Assembly (NCBI GenBank): GCA_030448225.1
Contig: JAUJNJ010000011.1
Coordinates: 1-59,129, forward strand
From: Phycisphaerae bacterium
GTDB lineage: Bacteria > Planctomycetota > Phycisphaerae > Tepidisphaerales > Tepidisphaeraceae
Direction: 5' to 3'
Length of the DNA stretch: 59,129 nt
Shown: in pieces, positions 37,675 through 46,704 of the stretch
How positions within the stretch are numbered: the first letter of the stretch is position 1
Layout: each line of letters begins with the position of its first letter
Position numbers and translations under genes: made by a program
The notes under the pieces: model-generated
The model's database searches: none
What the model was told of the DNA's origin: nothing
The model's input: only the letters and a program-made list of their open reading frames with translations

Positions 37675-40573
37675 ATGAACCGAACCGCGCCAAACGTCAC
37701 GAATCCCGATCGTCTTGTCCCCAACATCCGCGCCGGATCGACCGGCCGGCGCCGTTCCGCCCCGACCGCCACCGCCCCCGTCGGATGCGAGGCCCTGGAA
37801 TCGCGAACGCTGTTCGCCGCCGCCGCCTGGGCGGGGTCGCCCGGCGGCAACTGGGGCGCCGGCTCCAACTGGGCCGGGGGAGCCGCGCCGGCCGACGGCG
37901 ACGACCTGACGTTCGCCCACCCCGGCATGAACCTCCGGCCGATCCAGAACGACGCGATGAGCACCGTCGGGTCGATCACGTTCGGCGCGCCCGCCTACCG
38001 CCTGGCCGGCGACGGCGTGGCGCTGCTCGGGCAGGTCCACGACGGCAGCAGCAACGGCGTGAACGGCATCGCCCTGCCGCTGACGCTCACCTCCGCCCAC
38101 ACCGTCAGCGTCGCGGCCGGCGGGTCGCTCTACCTGCTCGGCACGATCGGCGAGTCCGCGCCCGGCCGCGAGCTCACCTTCGCGGGGCCCGGCGCCGTCA
38201 CGCTCGCGGGCGGCGTGGCGCACGCTCACGCCGGCGTCACGCGCGTCACCGGGGGCCACCTCGCCGTCGACGCCGACCTGTCCGCCTCGCCGGACGTGCG
38301 CGTCAGCGGGGGCGGGCACCTCTCCGGCAGGGGCGTCCTGGGCGTGGTGCGCGACGACGCGGGCGGCGGGCTCGCGCCCGCGCGGGGGCTCGGCACCCTT
38401 AACGCGCTCGGTCGCGCTCTCGGGCGGCGCGACCTTGTCGTTCCACCTCCACGGCAACGGGGCCGGCGTGGGTCACGATCAGCTGCGCGTCGCCGGCGCC
38501 GTCGACCTCGGCGGCGCGACGCTCGAGGCGATCGTCGGCGGCGGCTACGTCCCGGCCGTCGGCGAGCGACTGCTGATCGTCGACAACGACGGCGCGGCCG
38601 ACCCGGTCGTCGGCACGTTCGCGGGGATCGCCGAGGGCGGCGCGTTCACGTCCGGCGGGCACGCGTTCCGCGTCAGCTACGCCGGCGGCGACGGGAACGA
38701 CGTCGTCCTGACCGCCGCCGCCGCCAGCACGACGAGCGTCGCCGGTTCCGCCGCGTCGTCGCTGTTCGCCCAATCCGTCACCTTCACCGCGACCGTCGCC
38801 GGCAGCGGCGGGGTCCGCCCGACGGGCGCGGTCGAGTTCTTCTACGGCGACGCGAGCCTCGGCTCCGTGCCGCTCGCCGACGACGGCACCGCGACGCTCG
38901 CCACCGCGTCGCTCGCGATCGGCACCCACGCGGTCCGCGCCGTCTACGGCGGCGCGGGCGACCTCGCCGGCAGCGCGTCGCAGACGCCGGCCGCGATCGA
39001 CGTCGCGAACAACGCCCCGACGGCGGGCGGCATCGCACCCGTCGTCGTCGCGGAGGACGCGGACCCGGTCACGCGCGACCTCGCCGTCGCGTTCGACGAC
39101 GTCGAGGACGGCGACGCCCTCACGTTCGAGCTCGTCGGCGCGACCGACCGCTGCCTGTTCGACGATCTGTACGTCAGCGGCGACACGCTCAACGTCGCCT
39201 TCCGCCCCGACGAGAACGGCACCTCGACCGTGACGATCCGCGCGGTCGACTCGCTCGGCGCGGCGGTGGAGGCGGACCTGGAGGTGGCGGTCAGCTCGAT
39301 CAACGACCCGGGGTCGCTCCAGTTCATGAGCACGGCGTTCCACGTCGACGAGGACGCCGGCTTCGCGCTGCTGACGGCCGTGCGCACCGGCGGGACCGAC
39401 GGCGCGGTCGCCGTCGACTACGCGCTGGCGCCCGGCGGGACGGCCGCCGGGGCGGGCGTCGACTATACGATGGAGTCCGGCATCCTCGCGTTCGCCGAGG
39501 GGCAACTGGCCACGGCCATCAAGGTGCCGCTCGTGAACGACCCGGCGGTCGAGGGGGACGAGACGATCGTCGTGCGACTCGGCGAGGCCGAGGGCGGCGC
39601 GAGCGTGGGCGACCGCGCGACGACGACGCTGACGATCGCCGACGCCGTGAACCACGCCCCCGCCGCCGCCGACCGCGCCGGTGAGGCGGCGGCCGGCGCG
39701 GCGGCAACGTACGCGAACCTCGGCACGGACGCGGACGGCGACGCGCTCAGGATCGACGTGGCGGTCCCGCCGGTTCACGGGACGGCGCGGGTCGTCGGCA
39801 CCGACACCCCCTCCGCCGACGACGACGGCATCGAGTACGTCCCCGCGCCCGGCGCGTACGCGGCGGACCGCTTCGTCTACACGGTGACGGACAAACACGG
39901 CGCCAGCGCCACCGGCACGATCGACCACGCGACGGCGTCGGGGGCGACGGTGCTGCCGAGCGCGATCACGCCGGGCGTCAACGACCTCGTCCTGCACGGC
40001 ACGACCGGCGACGACCAGATCCTCGTCTCGGTGGATCAGGCGACCGACGAGATCGTGGTGGAGATCAACGGCGTCGGCGCCGGCCGCTTCGCCGACGTGA
40101 CGGGCCGCGTCCTGGCGTTCGGGCTCGACGGGAACGACACGGTCCGCCTCAGCGACCTGACGCAGGCCGGGATGTTGTACGGCGGCGACGGCGACGACCG
40201 CCTCGAAGGGTCGCGCGGCGCAGACGTGTTGCTCGGCGGGGCCGGCGGCGACGTGCTCGATGGCTGGGAGAAGCGCGACCTCCTCGTCGGCGGCGACGGC
40301 GCCGACCTGCTCGCCGGCGGCGCGAACGAGGACGCGTTCGTCGGCGGGTCCACCTCCTACGATGCGGACGCCCCGGCCAACCGCCTCGCGCTCGCCGACC
40401 TGCTGACGGCTTGGACGGGCCCGGAAAAGCTCGCGCAGCGGAGCGCGCAGATGGCGGCCGGCGTCGGCGTCACGGGGGCCCGCCTCGGCGTCGGGACGCT
40501 GCTGACCGACGACGTGCCCGACACTCTCGTCGATGCGACGCCCAAAGACTGGATCGTCGACGAGGCGCAGTGA
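37675..40573 (+). CDS. Large surface protein with Ig-like, Calx-beta and RTX repeats, one frameshift
   Basis: About 966 codons from ATG 37675 (AGGAG upstream). An N-terminal basic stretch ends in CEALESRTLFAAA, the LEPRxLL-like motif planctomycetes place at the start of exported surface proteins. A beta-strand-rich domain follows (GNWGAGSNWAGG; passenger-like repeats). One frameshift near 38,405 joins to SFHLHGNGAGVGHDQLRVAG. Then come a Big_3-like Ig domain (VTFTATVAGSGGVRPTGAVE), a cadherin-like part, a Calx-beta domain (FHVDEDAGFALLTAVRTGG), another cadherin-like domain (VYTVTDKHGASATGT) and RTX-type Ca2+-binding repeats (LYGGDGDDRLEGSRGADVLL). Likely a cell-surface adhesin or glycan-interacting protein. 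A strong terminator follows. Confidence 0.8.
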
Positions 40574-40682
40574 GCCGTCGCATCCGAGCCGACGCGTCGA
40601 GCGAAAGCGCGCGGTCCGTCCGCCTGCTACACCGGAAGGGCGTTTCGTCGGAACGGCTTCGCGGAAGATGAATCAGATCTTC

Positions 40683-40717
40683 AACGGGCCGCCGGTTACC
40701 GCCGGCGGCCCGTTTTT
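40683..40717 (+). terminator. Strong intrinsic terminator after the surface-protein gene
   Basis: A perfect 13-bp stem, aacgggccgccgg (40683-40695) with ccggcggcccgtt (40702-40714), loop ttaccg, followed by TTTTT (40713-40717). The best terminator in the window. Confidence 0.92.
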
Positions 40718-40766
40718 CCATGGCTCAACGGCGCCGGGCCTCACGTGTTCCATTTCATGAGCGGCG

Positions 40767-40772
40767 TATAAT
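40767..40772 (+). promoter_or_regulatory. Possible -10 box of the thioredoxin-NHL gene
   Basis: A perfect TATAAT 38 bp upstream of the ATG at 40810, in a locally AT-richer patch after the terminator. No good -35 box is visible at 16-18 bp. Confidence 0.35.
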
Positions 40773-40809
40773 GGCCGCGGCACGGCACCGGTTTCAGCGG
40801 AACCACACG

Positions 40810-42402
40810 ATGATCAAGACGACGATCCTCCTCGCGGCTTTCCTCGCGTTCGCCCTTACCCTGGCCGCCACCGCGCGCGGCGCCGACGTCGACGCGGCGG
40901 ACGCCGGCGGCCGCGTGCGGGCGCCGGACTTCACGGGGGCGGACAACTGGCTCAACACGGAGCGGCCGATCTCGATCAAGGACCTGAAGGGGCACGTCGT
41001 CGTGCTCGACTTCTGGACCTACTGCTGCATCAACTGCATCCACGTGTTCCCTGACCTAAAGTTCCTCGAGGACAAGTACAAGGACCAGCCGTTCGTCGTG
41101 GTCGGCGTCCACTCCGGCAAGTTCGACCAGGAGAAGGACGCGGCGCACATCCGCAACGCCGTCCTGCGGCACAACATCGCGCACCCGGTGGCGGTCGACA
41201 GCGAGTACGACGTGTGGAACGCCTACGCCGTGCGGGCGTGGCCGACGCTCGTGGTGATCGACCCGGAGGGGTACGTCGTCGGCAGCCTGCCGGGCGAGGG
41301 GCACCGCGAGCGCCTCGACGCGGCGGTCGGGAAACTGCTGGAGATCGGTCGCGCGAAGAAGACGCTCGCCGACAAGCCGCTCACGTTTCGCCGCGAGCGC
41401 GAGTCGTTCAACCCCGGCGTGCTCGAGTTCCCCGGCAAGGTCCTCGCCGACCCCGCCGGCAAGCGCCTGTTCATCGCCGACACGAACCACCACCGCGTGC
41501 TGGTCTCGGACCTCGACGGGAAGGTGAGCACCGTGATCGGCGACGGCCAGATCGGGCTGAAGGACGGCGCGTTCGCCGAGGCGCGGTTCCACCAGCCGCA
41601 GGGGATGGCGCTGTCGCCGGACGGCAAGACGCTCTACGTCGCCGACACCGAGAACCACGCGGTGCGGCAGGTCGATCTCGCGGCTAAAACGGTTGCCACG
41701 ATCGCCGGCACCGGCCAGCAGACGTACGAGCGCAACCCTGACGGCCCCGGTAAGTCGACGGCGCTGAGTTCCCCGTGGGACCTCGCGCTGATCGGGCGGA
41801 CGCTCTACATCGCGATGGCGGGGACGCACCAGATCTGGACGCACGATTTGGAGAAGGACGTGGTGCGGCTCCACTCCGGCACCGGCCGCGAGTCGGCGGT
41901 CGACGGCCCGCACGGCGCGGCGACGTTCTCGCAGCCGTCGGGCCTGTCAACCGACGGGAAGAAGATCTACGTCGCCGACTCCGAGAGCAGCACGATCCGC
42001 GTCGTCGACGCCGCGGCGGACGGCGGCGGCGTGGGCAGCGTCGCGGGCAGCAACGATCTGTTCGGCTTCGGCCTGAAGGACGCCGTCGGCCCGGCCGCCC
42101 TGTTCCAGCACCCGCTGGGCGTCGCGCTCGACGCCGACCGCCTGTTCGTCGCCGACAGCTTCAACAACGTGATCCGCGTCATCGACCTCAAGACGAAGGC
42201 GGTTGACACGTGGCTCGGCACCGGCAAGACCGACCCCGGCGACGAGCAGAACATCGGCTTCTACGAACCCGGCGGCCTCCACCTCGCCGGCGCACGCTCT
42301 ACGTCGCCGACACGAACCACCACCGAATCGTCGCGGTCGACGTCGCGAGCAAGAAGCGCGCGGGTGTTGAAGGTGGAGGTGGCGGGGCAGAAGTCGCAAT
42401 GA
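40810..42402 (+). CDS. NHLRC2-like exported thioredoxin-NHL repeat protein
   Basis: About 530 residues from ATG 40810. A signal peptide (LLAAFLAFALTLAATARG) precedes a TlpA-like thioredoxin domain (VVVLDFWTYCCINCIHVFPDL; redox pair in CCINC near residue 75). An NHL beta-propeller follows, with repeated motifs such as RLFIADTNHHRVLVSDLDG, TLYVADTENHAVRQVDL and RLFVADSFNNVIRVIDL. The order thioredoxin-NHL matches NHLRC2-type proteins. Two nearby frameshifts (about 42,297 and 42,357) compensate and restore TLYVADTNHHRIVAVDVASK, so the stop at 42402 is right. Role in periplasmic redox or scaffolding is inferred. Confidence 0.85.
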   Translation: MIKTTILLAAFLAFALTLAATARGADVDAADAGGRVRAPDFTGADNWLNTERPISIKDLKGHVVVLDFWTYCCINCIHVFPDLKFLEDKYKDQPFVVVGVHSGKFDQEKDAAHIRNAVLRHNIAHPVAVDSEYDVWNAYAVRAWPTLVVIDPEGYVVGSLPGEGHRERLDAAVGKLLEIGRAKKTLADKPLTFRRERESFNPGVLEFPGKVLADPAGKRLFIADTNHHRVLVSDLDGKVSTVIGDGQIGLKDGAFAEARFHQPQGMALSPDGKTLYVADTENHAVRQVDLAAKTVATIAGTGQQTYERNPDGPGKSTALSSPWDLALIGRTLYIAMAGTHQIWTHDLEKDVVRLHSGTGRESAVDGPHGAATFSQPSGLSTDGKKIYVADSESSTIRVVDAAADGGGVGSVAGSNDLFGFGLKDAVGPAALFQHPLGVALDADRLFVADSFNNVIRVIDLKTKAVDTWLGTGKTDPGDEQNIGFYEPGGLHLAGARSTSPTRTTTESSRSTSRARSARVLKVEVAGQKSQ

Positions 42403-42642
42403 CCAAGCCCCTCGGGAAATCCCAATGACCAGGCCTCAATGACCAACAAGTGACGGAGTCCCAATGACCAATAGGAGCCGGGCCGTACCGGTGCCGGGCT
42501 CGGTGTAGCGCCCCGGATGTCACCCGCGGAAGATCGCCGAGGCCACCAGTGGCTTCACCCGAGTCCTGTCGCGGCGCGACTTCGTTGGTCATTAGAGCAT
42601 TAAACATTTGTTGGTCATTGGGGCTTGGTCATTCGGCATTCG
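42394..42642. repeat. CCAATGACCAA-type repeat array with inverted half
   Basis: Four units on the plus strand (42394-42407, 42419-42433, 42434-42447, 42458-42472) share the core caatgaccaa/g. About 110 bp later, three units in the opposite orientation (ttggtcatt cores near 42,585, 42,611 and 42,626) follow. The array fills the whole 324-bp gap between the NHL gene, whose last codons it touches, and acpS. Translated, such repeats give GHWDLVIGHW-like strings common in spurious ORFs of PVC-group genomes. Confidence 0.75.
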
Positions 42643-42726
42643 CGCCGTCGCTGGTGACCGCGACCGCCCGTCGGCCACCTCTCCCTCCCCTTCCCACGCC
42701 CCGCCCCATCCCATACCCTCCCCGCC

Positions 42727-43119
42727 ATGCCCATCGTCGGCCACGGGATTGACATCGTCGAGACGTCGCGGATCAAGCAGCTCGTCGAGAACCACGGGCA
42801 GCACTTCCTCGACCGCGTGTTCACGCCGACCGAGCAGGCGTACTGCGCGCGGAACCCGAAGCGCTACTTCGAACATCTCTCCGGCCGCTTCGCCGCCAAG
42901 GAGGCGGTGCTGAAGGTCGTCGGCACCGGCTGGCGCGGCGGGATCGCCTGGACCGACATCGAGATCCGCCCCGAGCCGTCCGGCCAGCCGAAGATCGCGC
43001 TGTCGGGCGAGTGCCTGCGGGTCGCGGTCGAACTCGGCATCAGCCGCTGGCACGTCAGCATCAGCCACATCGAAACCCACGCCACCGCCAGCGCGATCGG
43101 CCTCCGCGGCGAGCGGTGA
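42727..43119 (+). CDS. acpS: Holo-[acyl-carrier-protein] synthase
   Basis: 130 residues, the usual AcpS length. GHGIDIVETSRIKQL contains the Mg2+-binding Asp (D8), and SGRFAAKEAVLKVVGTGW contains the catalytic/metal Glu (near E58). The C-terminal HVSISHIETHATASAIG matches the family. It transfers 4'-phosphopantetheine from CoA to apo-ACP in the cytoplasm. ATG 42727 has no clear Shine-Dalgarno site. The repeat array lies immediately upstream. Confidence 0.95.
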   Translation: MPIVGHGIDIVETSRIKQLVENHGQHFLDRVFTPTEQAYCARNPKRYFEHLSGRFAAKEAVLKVVGTGWRGGIAWTDIEIRPEPSGQPKIALSGECLRVAVELGISRWHVSISHIETHATASAIGLRGER

Positions 43120-43205
43120 ACGTCGGCGCGAACCCGTTCCGGATCAGCGCCCGGAACGTCGCGTCGGCGGGATTCACGAGCGATCGGAAAGGGAAAGGGA
43201 ACGTC

Positions 43206-43706
43206 ATGACGCAGGACAACCCGACGCCGTCACGAGATCCGTACGAGACCGCGCCCGCCACCCCGCCGCCCCCCTCGCCATACCCGGCGGCGTCATCGTC
43301 CGCGCCGCCGCCGCCGCCCGTCGCCGCCCACGTCGCTTACGCAACTCCCGACGGCGGTGTCGTCGAGAACGACAAGGAGGCACGGACGTGGGGGATGGTG
43401 GCCCACCTCAGCGGGCTGGTCGGTCTGCTCGGGGTGCCGCCGGTCGCCGGGCCGCTGGTGGTCTGGCTCGTGAAGAAGAAGGACTTCCCGTTCGTCGACG
43501 ACCAGGGGAAGGAGGCGATCAACTTCCACATCACCGTGCTGATCGCCCTCGCCGCGTGCGTCCCCGCGATCCTGTGCGTCGGCCTCGGCGTCGTGGCGAT
43601 GATCGGCGTCGGGATCGCCGCGACCGTGTTCACGATCATCGGCGCGATGAAGGCGAACCAGGGGATCGCCTACCGCTACCCGTTCACGCTGCGGCTCGTG
43701 AAGTAG
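43206..43706 (+). CDS. DUF4870 membrane protein
   Basis: 166 residues from ATG 43206, with an AG-rich leader (GGAAAGGGAAAGGGAACGTC). The first 55 residues are Pro/Ala-rich and disordered. The DUF4870 domain follows: EARTWGMVAHLSGLVGLLG, then VVWLVKKKDFPFVDDQGKEAINFH and two or three membrane helices, ending IAYRYPFTLRLVK. The family comprises small Tic20-like membrane proteins of unknown function. Confidence 0.88.
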   Translation: MTQDNPTPSRDPYETAPATPPPPSPYPAASSSAPPPPPVAAHVAYATPDGGVVENDKEARTWGMVAHLSGLVGLLGVPPVAGPLVVWLVKKKDFPFVDDQGKEAINFHITVLIALAACVPAILCVGLGVVAMIGVGIAATVFTIIGAMKANQGIAYRYPFTLRLVK

Positions 43707-43807
43707 CAGGCGCCGAGGCGCCGCCCCCGCCCGGGTACGTTGCCGCCGGACGCCCCGCGCTTTGAGAATGGATCGTCCGTCGCCCCGCCCGCTGATATAC
43801 TGCTGTT

Positions 43808-44386
43808 ATGACCCTCGCAGAGGCAAAACCCGCTTACACGCCGGACGACCTCCTCCGGCTCAACGACGACAAGCTCTACGAGCTCGTGGACGGGGTCCTG
43901 GTGGAGAAGCAGATGGGGGCGAGAGAGGCTTGGGTCGCGACGGAACTGTCATACCTCCTGCGCGCAGCCGCGGGTCGCGAAGGGCTGGTCTTCACGGAGG
44001 CGACGGTTCAGGCATTCGGGGAAAACCGCGCCACGGTCCGCCGACCGGACGTTTGCTTCGTCCGGTCGGGCAGGCTGCCGAACAACGAGCCGCCGACCGG
44101 CCACATCCCGGTCGCGCCCGACCTTTGCGTCGAGGTGATCTCCCCGACCGACCTCGCATACGACGTGGACGAGAAGGTGAGGCTGTACCTCGCCGCCGGC
44201 ACGGTGCTGGTGTGGGTGGTGAACCCGGAAGTGCGGACGGTGCGCATCCACCGTGCCGACGGCTCGATCGCCGGCGCGAACGAGGACGACGAGATTACGG
44301 GCGAGCAGGTGCTTCCGAACCTCGCGGTGCGAGCACGTGATTTCTTGCCAGCCGCGCCGGGCTTGGCTGCCGTCTCGGGAACATGA
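43808..44386 (+). CDS. Uma2-family (DUF820) restriction-endonuclease-like protein
   Basis: 192 residues from ATG 43808. YTPDDLLRLNDDKLYELVDGVLVEK opens the family. The PD-(D/E)xK core is visible as RRPDVCFVRSG, PDLCVEVISPTD and DEKVRLYLAAGTVLVWVVNP. Uma2 proteins are abundant in cyanobacteria and planctomycetes, and their cellular role is unclear. The ATG lies seven bases after a TATACT, so a very short leader is possible. It overlaps the next gene by 4 bp. Confidence 0.9.
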   Translation: MTLAEAKPAYTPDDLLRLNDDKLYELVDGVLVEKQMGAREAWVATELSYLLRAAAGREGLVFTEATVQAFGENRATVRRPDVCFVRSGRLPNNEPPTGHIPVAPDLCVEVISPTDLAYDVDEKVRLYLAAGTVLVWVVNPEVRTVRIHRADGSIAGANEDDEITGEQVLPNLAVRARDFLPAAPGLAAVSGT

Positions 44387-44760
44387 TGTCGCATCCCGAA
44401 GGTCGTGACGCGGGGGCATACATGACCTGCACCGTGTTCCTCGTCGCGCCGCTGCTCGGCTTGTTATCGCTAATCATCGTCGAACGGCGCCGACGTCACC
44501 TGACAACCGTGTCAAGGCTGGTCGCCCTTTCTCTCGGTTCCTGGTTCCTATGTTTTGTTGCAGCCCTGCGACCACTCGGTGATCAGAGCGCGGGCATTGC
44601 TGCCCTCATCTTACTGTCGGTAGCCGTGATTCTCTGTGTGGTTGCACTGGTCCTGGCAGCCGCCGGAGGAACATCATCTGCGCAACGTGGGTTCGACGTG
44701 ATCGGCCCAAACTCGCATACGAGCGTTTCGCCGTCCGAATCCGAAACCCATGGCGAATGA
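44383..44760 (+). CDS. Small three-helix membrane protein, unknown
   Basis: 125 residues from ATG 44383, overlapping the Uma2 stop (ATGA); an internal start at 44422 (MTCTVFLVAP) is also plausible. Three hydrophobic segments (FLVAPLLGLLSLIIV; VALSLGSWFLCFVAAL; ALILLSVAVILCVVALVLAAAG) precede a polar tail. The sequence is less GC-rich than its neighbours. No family recognised. Confidence 0.6.
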   Translation: MMSHPEGRDAGAYMTCTVFLVAPLLGLLSLIIVERRRRHLTTVSRLVALSLGSWFLCFVAALRPLGDQSAGIAALILLSVAVILCVVALVLAAAGGTSSAQRGFDVIGPNSHTSVSPSESETHGE

Positions 44761-44830
44761 ACGGCGGGCACGAACGGATGCAGGTGGACGCGACGCAGCG
44801 GGGGTGCCACCGGGTCGGTTCACGACGAAC

Positions 44831-45445
44831 TCAATCCTTCTGCTTCGTCGCCCCGAGTTCCTTGGCGATCTCGCTTTCCAGTTCGTCGAGCTTCGACAGT
44901 TCGGTCTTCTCGGCCGCCAGCACGTCGGCGGTGATCATGCGGTCGATCTCGTCGTCGGTGACGAGGTCCTCGCGGGCGGAGGACATGCCGCCGGTGCCGG
45001 ACAGGGCGCTGGACTCCATCGAGTCGAGGAAGACCTCCATCCGCTCCTCCATGCTGCCGGCCTGAGCGACGGCGCGTTCCCAGTCGGCCTGGGTCTTGGT
45101 CAGGTCCATCTCGCCGAACGTGCGGCCGATCTCGCGGGCCATGAGGTTCATGCTCTCGGCGAACTGCTGGCTGGCCGCCGCCTGCTGCTGGATCAGCATC
45201 GCGTTCTTGATCGCCAGCAGTTGCCGCTCGAGCATCTTCTTCACCGCCGCCGTCTTCTTCAGCGCGCCGCGGATGAACTGGTACTGCCCCTCGTCGCCGA
45301 TCTGGCGGGCGTGGCGGGCGTTCTTGATGAAGTCCTCGGCGAACTTCTCCTGCTGGCGGATCGACTTCTCGATGGCCCGCATCCCGCCGCGGATGCGCAT
45401 CTCCCGCTCGACCCGCCGCTCGTCCTTGCTCTTGAACAGACCCAT
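44831..45445 (-). CDS. ESCRT-III/Snf7-like helical protein A
   Basis: 204 residues from ATG 45445 (AGGTG upstream). Almost entirely helical. It starts MGLFKSKDERR, a short amphipathic-basic tip like those of CHMP/Snf7 proteins. A basic helical hairpin follows (residues 12-98), then a connecting helix (99-146: NLMAREIGRTFGEMDLTKTQ, EERMEVFLDSMESSA). An acidic segment LVTDDEIDRMI (161-171) and a final acidic helix (LDELESEIAKEL) close it. This order, basic hairpin then M-rich helix then a DDEID-type acidic C-terminal helix, is that of ESCRT-III proteins. The assignment is by eye; PspA-like or unrelated coiled coil is the alternative. It has the same length as protein B. Confidence 0.6.
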   Translation of the reverse strand: MGLFKSKDERRVEREMRIRGGMRAIEKSIRQQEKFAEDFIKNARHARQIGDEGQYQFIRGALKKTAAVKKMLERQLLAIKNAMLIQQQAAASQQFAESMNLMAREIGRTFGEMDLTKTQADWERAVAQAGSMEERMEVFLDSMESSALSGTGGMSSAREDLVTDDEIDRMITADVLAAEKTELSKLDELESEIAKELGATKQKD

Positions 45446-45461
45446 GGGCACCTGAGGTGAA

Positions 45462-45489
45462 ATCCCAATGACCAGATCCCAATGACCGA
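45462..45489. repeat. Two CCCAATGACC repeat units
   Basis: atcccaatgaccag (45462-45475) and atcccaatgaccga (45476-45489) are tandem copies of the unit found at 42,394-42,472. They sit between gene A and the VOC gene. Confidence 0.7.
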
Positions 45490-45513
45490 TGACGACGCGT
45501 CGCCGCCGCACGG

Positions 45514-45861
45514 TCACGCCGGCGTCTCCTTCAACTCGATGCGTCGCCCGTCCGGGTCGCGGACGACGAACGTGCGGCCCCACGGGTTGTCGCGGACCGG
45601 CCCGGGTCGTGGCCCGCTGCCCGCAGGCGTTCGCGTTGCGCCTCGATCTCTCCGGGTGCCGAAGCCCAAACCGGTGGCGTCCGGGGCAGCACCCGCCTTC
45701 TGCGGGTAAAGCTCCAGCACGCCCGCCTCGTCCTCGTGGGCATAATGTTCCGGCCCGGCAGCGTGCGCGTGTTTGCTGAAGCCGCATGCCGAGCAGTTCG
45801 TAGAACGCCGGGCCCGCTCGATGTCGCCGCATCGCAGCACGACGAGGTTCAGGCGGGACAT
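45514..45861 (-). CDS. VOC/glyoxalase-family protein, frameshifted
   Basis: About 116 codons from ATG 45861 (or 45879). MSRLNLVVLRCGDIERA opens a vicinal-oxygen-chelate domain. FYELLGMRLQ appears in another frame, then HYAHEDEAGVLELYPQKAG, LGFGTR, and the closing WGRTFVVRDPDGRRIELKETPA. Three indels (near 45,785, 45,765-45,650 and 45,610) are needed to make one protein. Metal-binding His/Glu of the VOC fold are in HYAHEDEAGVLELYP and RRIELKE. Substrate unknown. Confidence 0.7.
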   Translation of the reverse strand: MSRLNLVVLRCGDIERARRSTNCSACGFSKHAHAAGPEHYAHEDEAGVLELYPQKAGAAPDATGLGFGTRRDRGATRTPAGSGPRPGPVRDNPWGRTFVVRDPDGRRIELKETPA

Positions 45862-45889
45862 CGGCGAACGGTCGTCCACGCGCGCAAGG

Positions 45890-45997
45890 TTAACCGCGGA
45901 GCCGGTTCGACACGAAGGAGAAAAGGCGGACGATGACGTACGCCGGGTAGAGGGCGGCCCACATCACCCACTCGGCGGCGTTCTTGCGGTGCGGCAT
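45890..45997 (-). CDS. 35-residue membrane microprotein
   Basis: ATG 45997 is preceded by GGAG nine bases upstream. It encodes MPHRKNAAEWVMWAALYPAY, then VIVRLFSFVSNRLRG: a single hydrophobic aromatic-rich helix between basic ends. It lies just upstream of the VOC gene on the same strand. No homolog is recognised. Its size and style match the other microproteins of this region. Confidence 0.5.
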   Translation of the reverse strand: MPHRKNAAEWVMWAALYPAYVIVRLFSFVSNRLRG

Positions 45998-46128
45998 GTG
46001 TCGTCACTCCACGCGCGGGCCGCCCGCCACCGTCGACGACGCGCGACCCGGACGAACAGCGCGGCGGCACTTTGACACGCGATCGGGCGGGTGCGGCGAT
46101 CGGCCGATCACGTCAAAAGGAGGGCCTC

Positions 46129-46488
46129 ATGTCGCGACGCCCGTTCGAGTTTACGGAGTTCGTGAAGCGCCAGGCGTTCTTCCGGCAGTGGAACCGTTGC
46201 GCCGCCGACTGCGGCGAGAGCCTCGTCGACGCGTGGGACAACGCGCACCACGTCGTGCCGAACCAGGCCGCCGACGCCGCCAACCGCGACAACGCGTGGG
46301 TGAGGAGCGTCGACAACTGCGTGATCCTCTGCGACTCCTGCCACGAGTCCGCCCACCAATCCGACTACCGGAGAGGGCCGGTGCCGTTCGCCAGCCACTA
46401 CCGGTATTCGCACGGCCGCGACGAAGCCGCCCACGTGCAATGGGCCCGGGCGCTCGACGCGCGTCCGTGGCCCAATAAGCGCTCCTAG
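46129..46488 (+). CDS. HNH-like small protein
   Basis: 119 residues from ATG 46129 with a strong AAGGAGGGCCTC site. A central NAHHVVPNQAADAA and a following VDNCVILCDSCHESAHQSD give the His-His / Asn / Cys-x2-Cys / His layout of HNH nucleases; another Cys pair (CAADCGE) precedes. The domain may act as a nuclease or only as a zinc-binding fold. It is the only plus-strand gene inside the minus-strand run of the ESCRT-III-like region. Confidence 0.6.
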   Translation: MSRRPFEFTEFVKRQAFFRQWNRCAADCGESLVDAWDNAHHVVPNQAADAANRDNAWVRSVDNCVILCDSCHESAHQSDYRRGPVPFASHYRYSHGRDEAAHVQWARALDARPWPNKRS

Positions 46489-46511
46489 GAGCACACCTAC
46501 GGGCAGGCACG

Positions 46512-46589
46512 GTCATCGCGAGCGCGGCGAAGGATCTGCCGTGGTTCCCGCGAGACGCGCGAGGGGTCCTTCGCTGCGCTCCGGATCAC
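46512..46589. repeat. Imperfect 25-bp inverted repeat (GAGCGCRGCGAAGGAYC type)
   Basis: The left arm 46512-46536 (gtcatcgcgagcgcggcgaa...) and right arm 46565-46589, in reverse complement (gtgatccggagcgcagcgaa...), share the core gagcgc[ag]gcgaagga[ct]c. The 28-bp spacer is GC-rich. It resembles dispersed palindromic elements whose translation gives ERSEGSL-like strings. No gene is seen elsewhere between 46,489 and 46,704. Confidence 0.6.
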
Positions 46590-46704
46590 GCCGACCGTAC
46601 TCTTGGATGCTCCAGATGGCCGACCCGCTTTGCTCGACCCGCCCATCGAGCTTCCCACCACAAGCCGGTGCCCGAGCGGGCCGTGCGGGCGGACGCACCA
46701 AACT

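Noticed and set aside
43808..44386. Uma2 gene as a sign of an insertion sequence
   Set aside because: Uma2 proteins are not transposases in themselves, and no terminal inverted repeats or transposase are present.
46129..46488. HNH gene as part of a mobile intron or restriction system
   Set aside because: No intron structure, methyltransferase or specificity gene is nearby, so only an HNH-like fold can be claimed.
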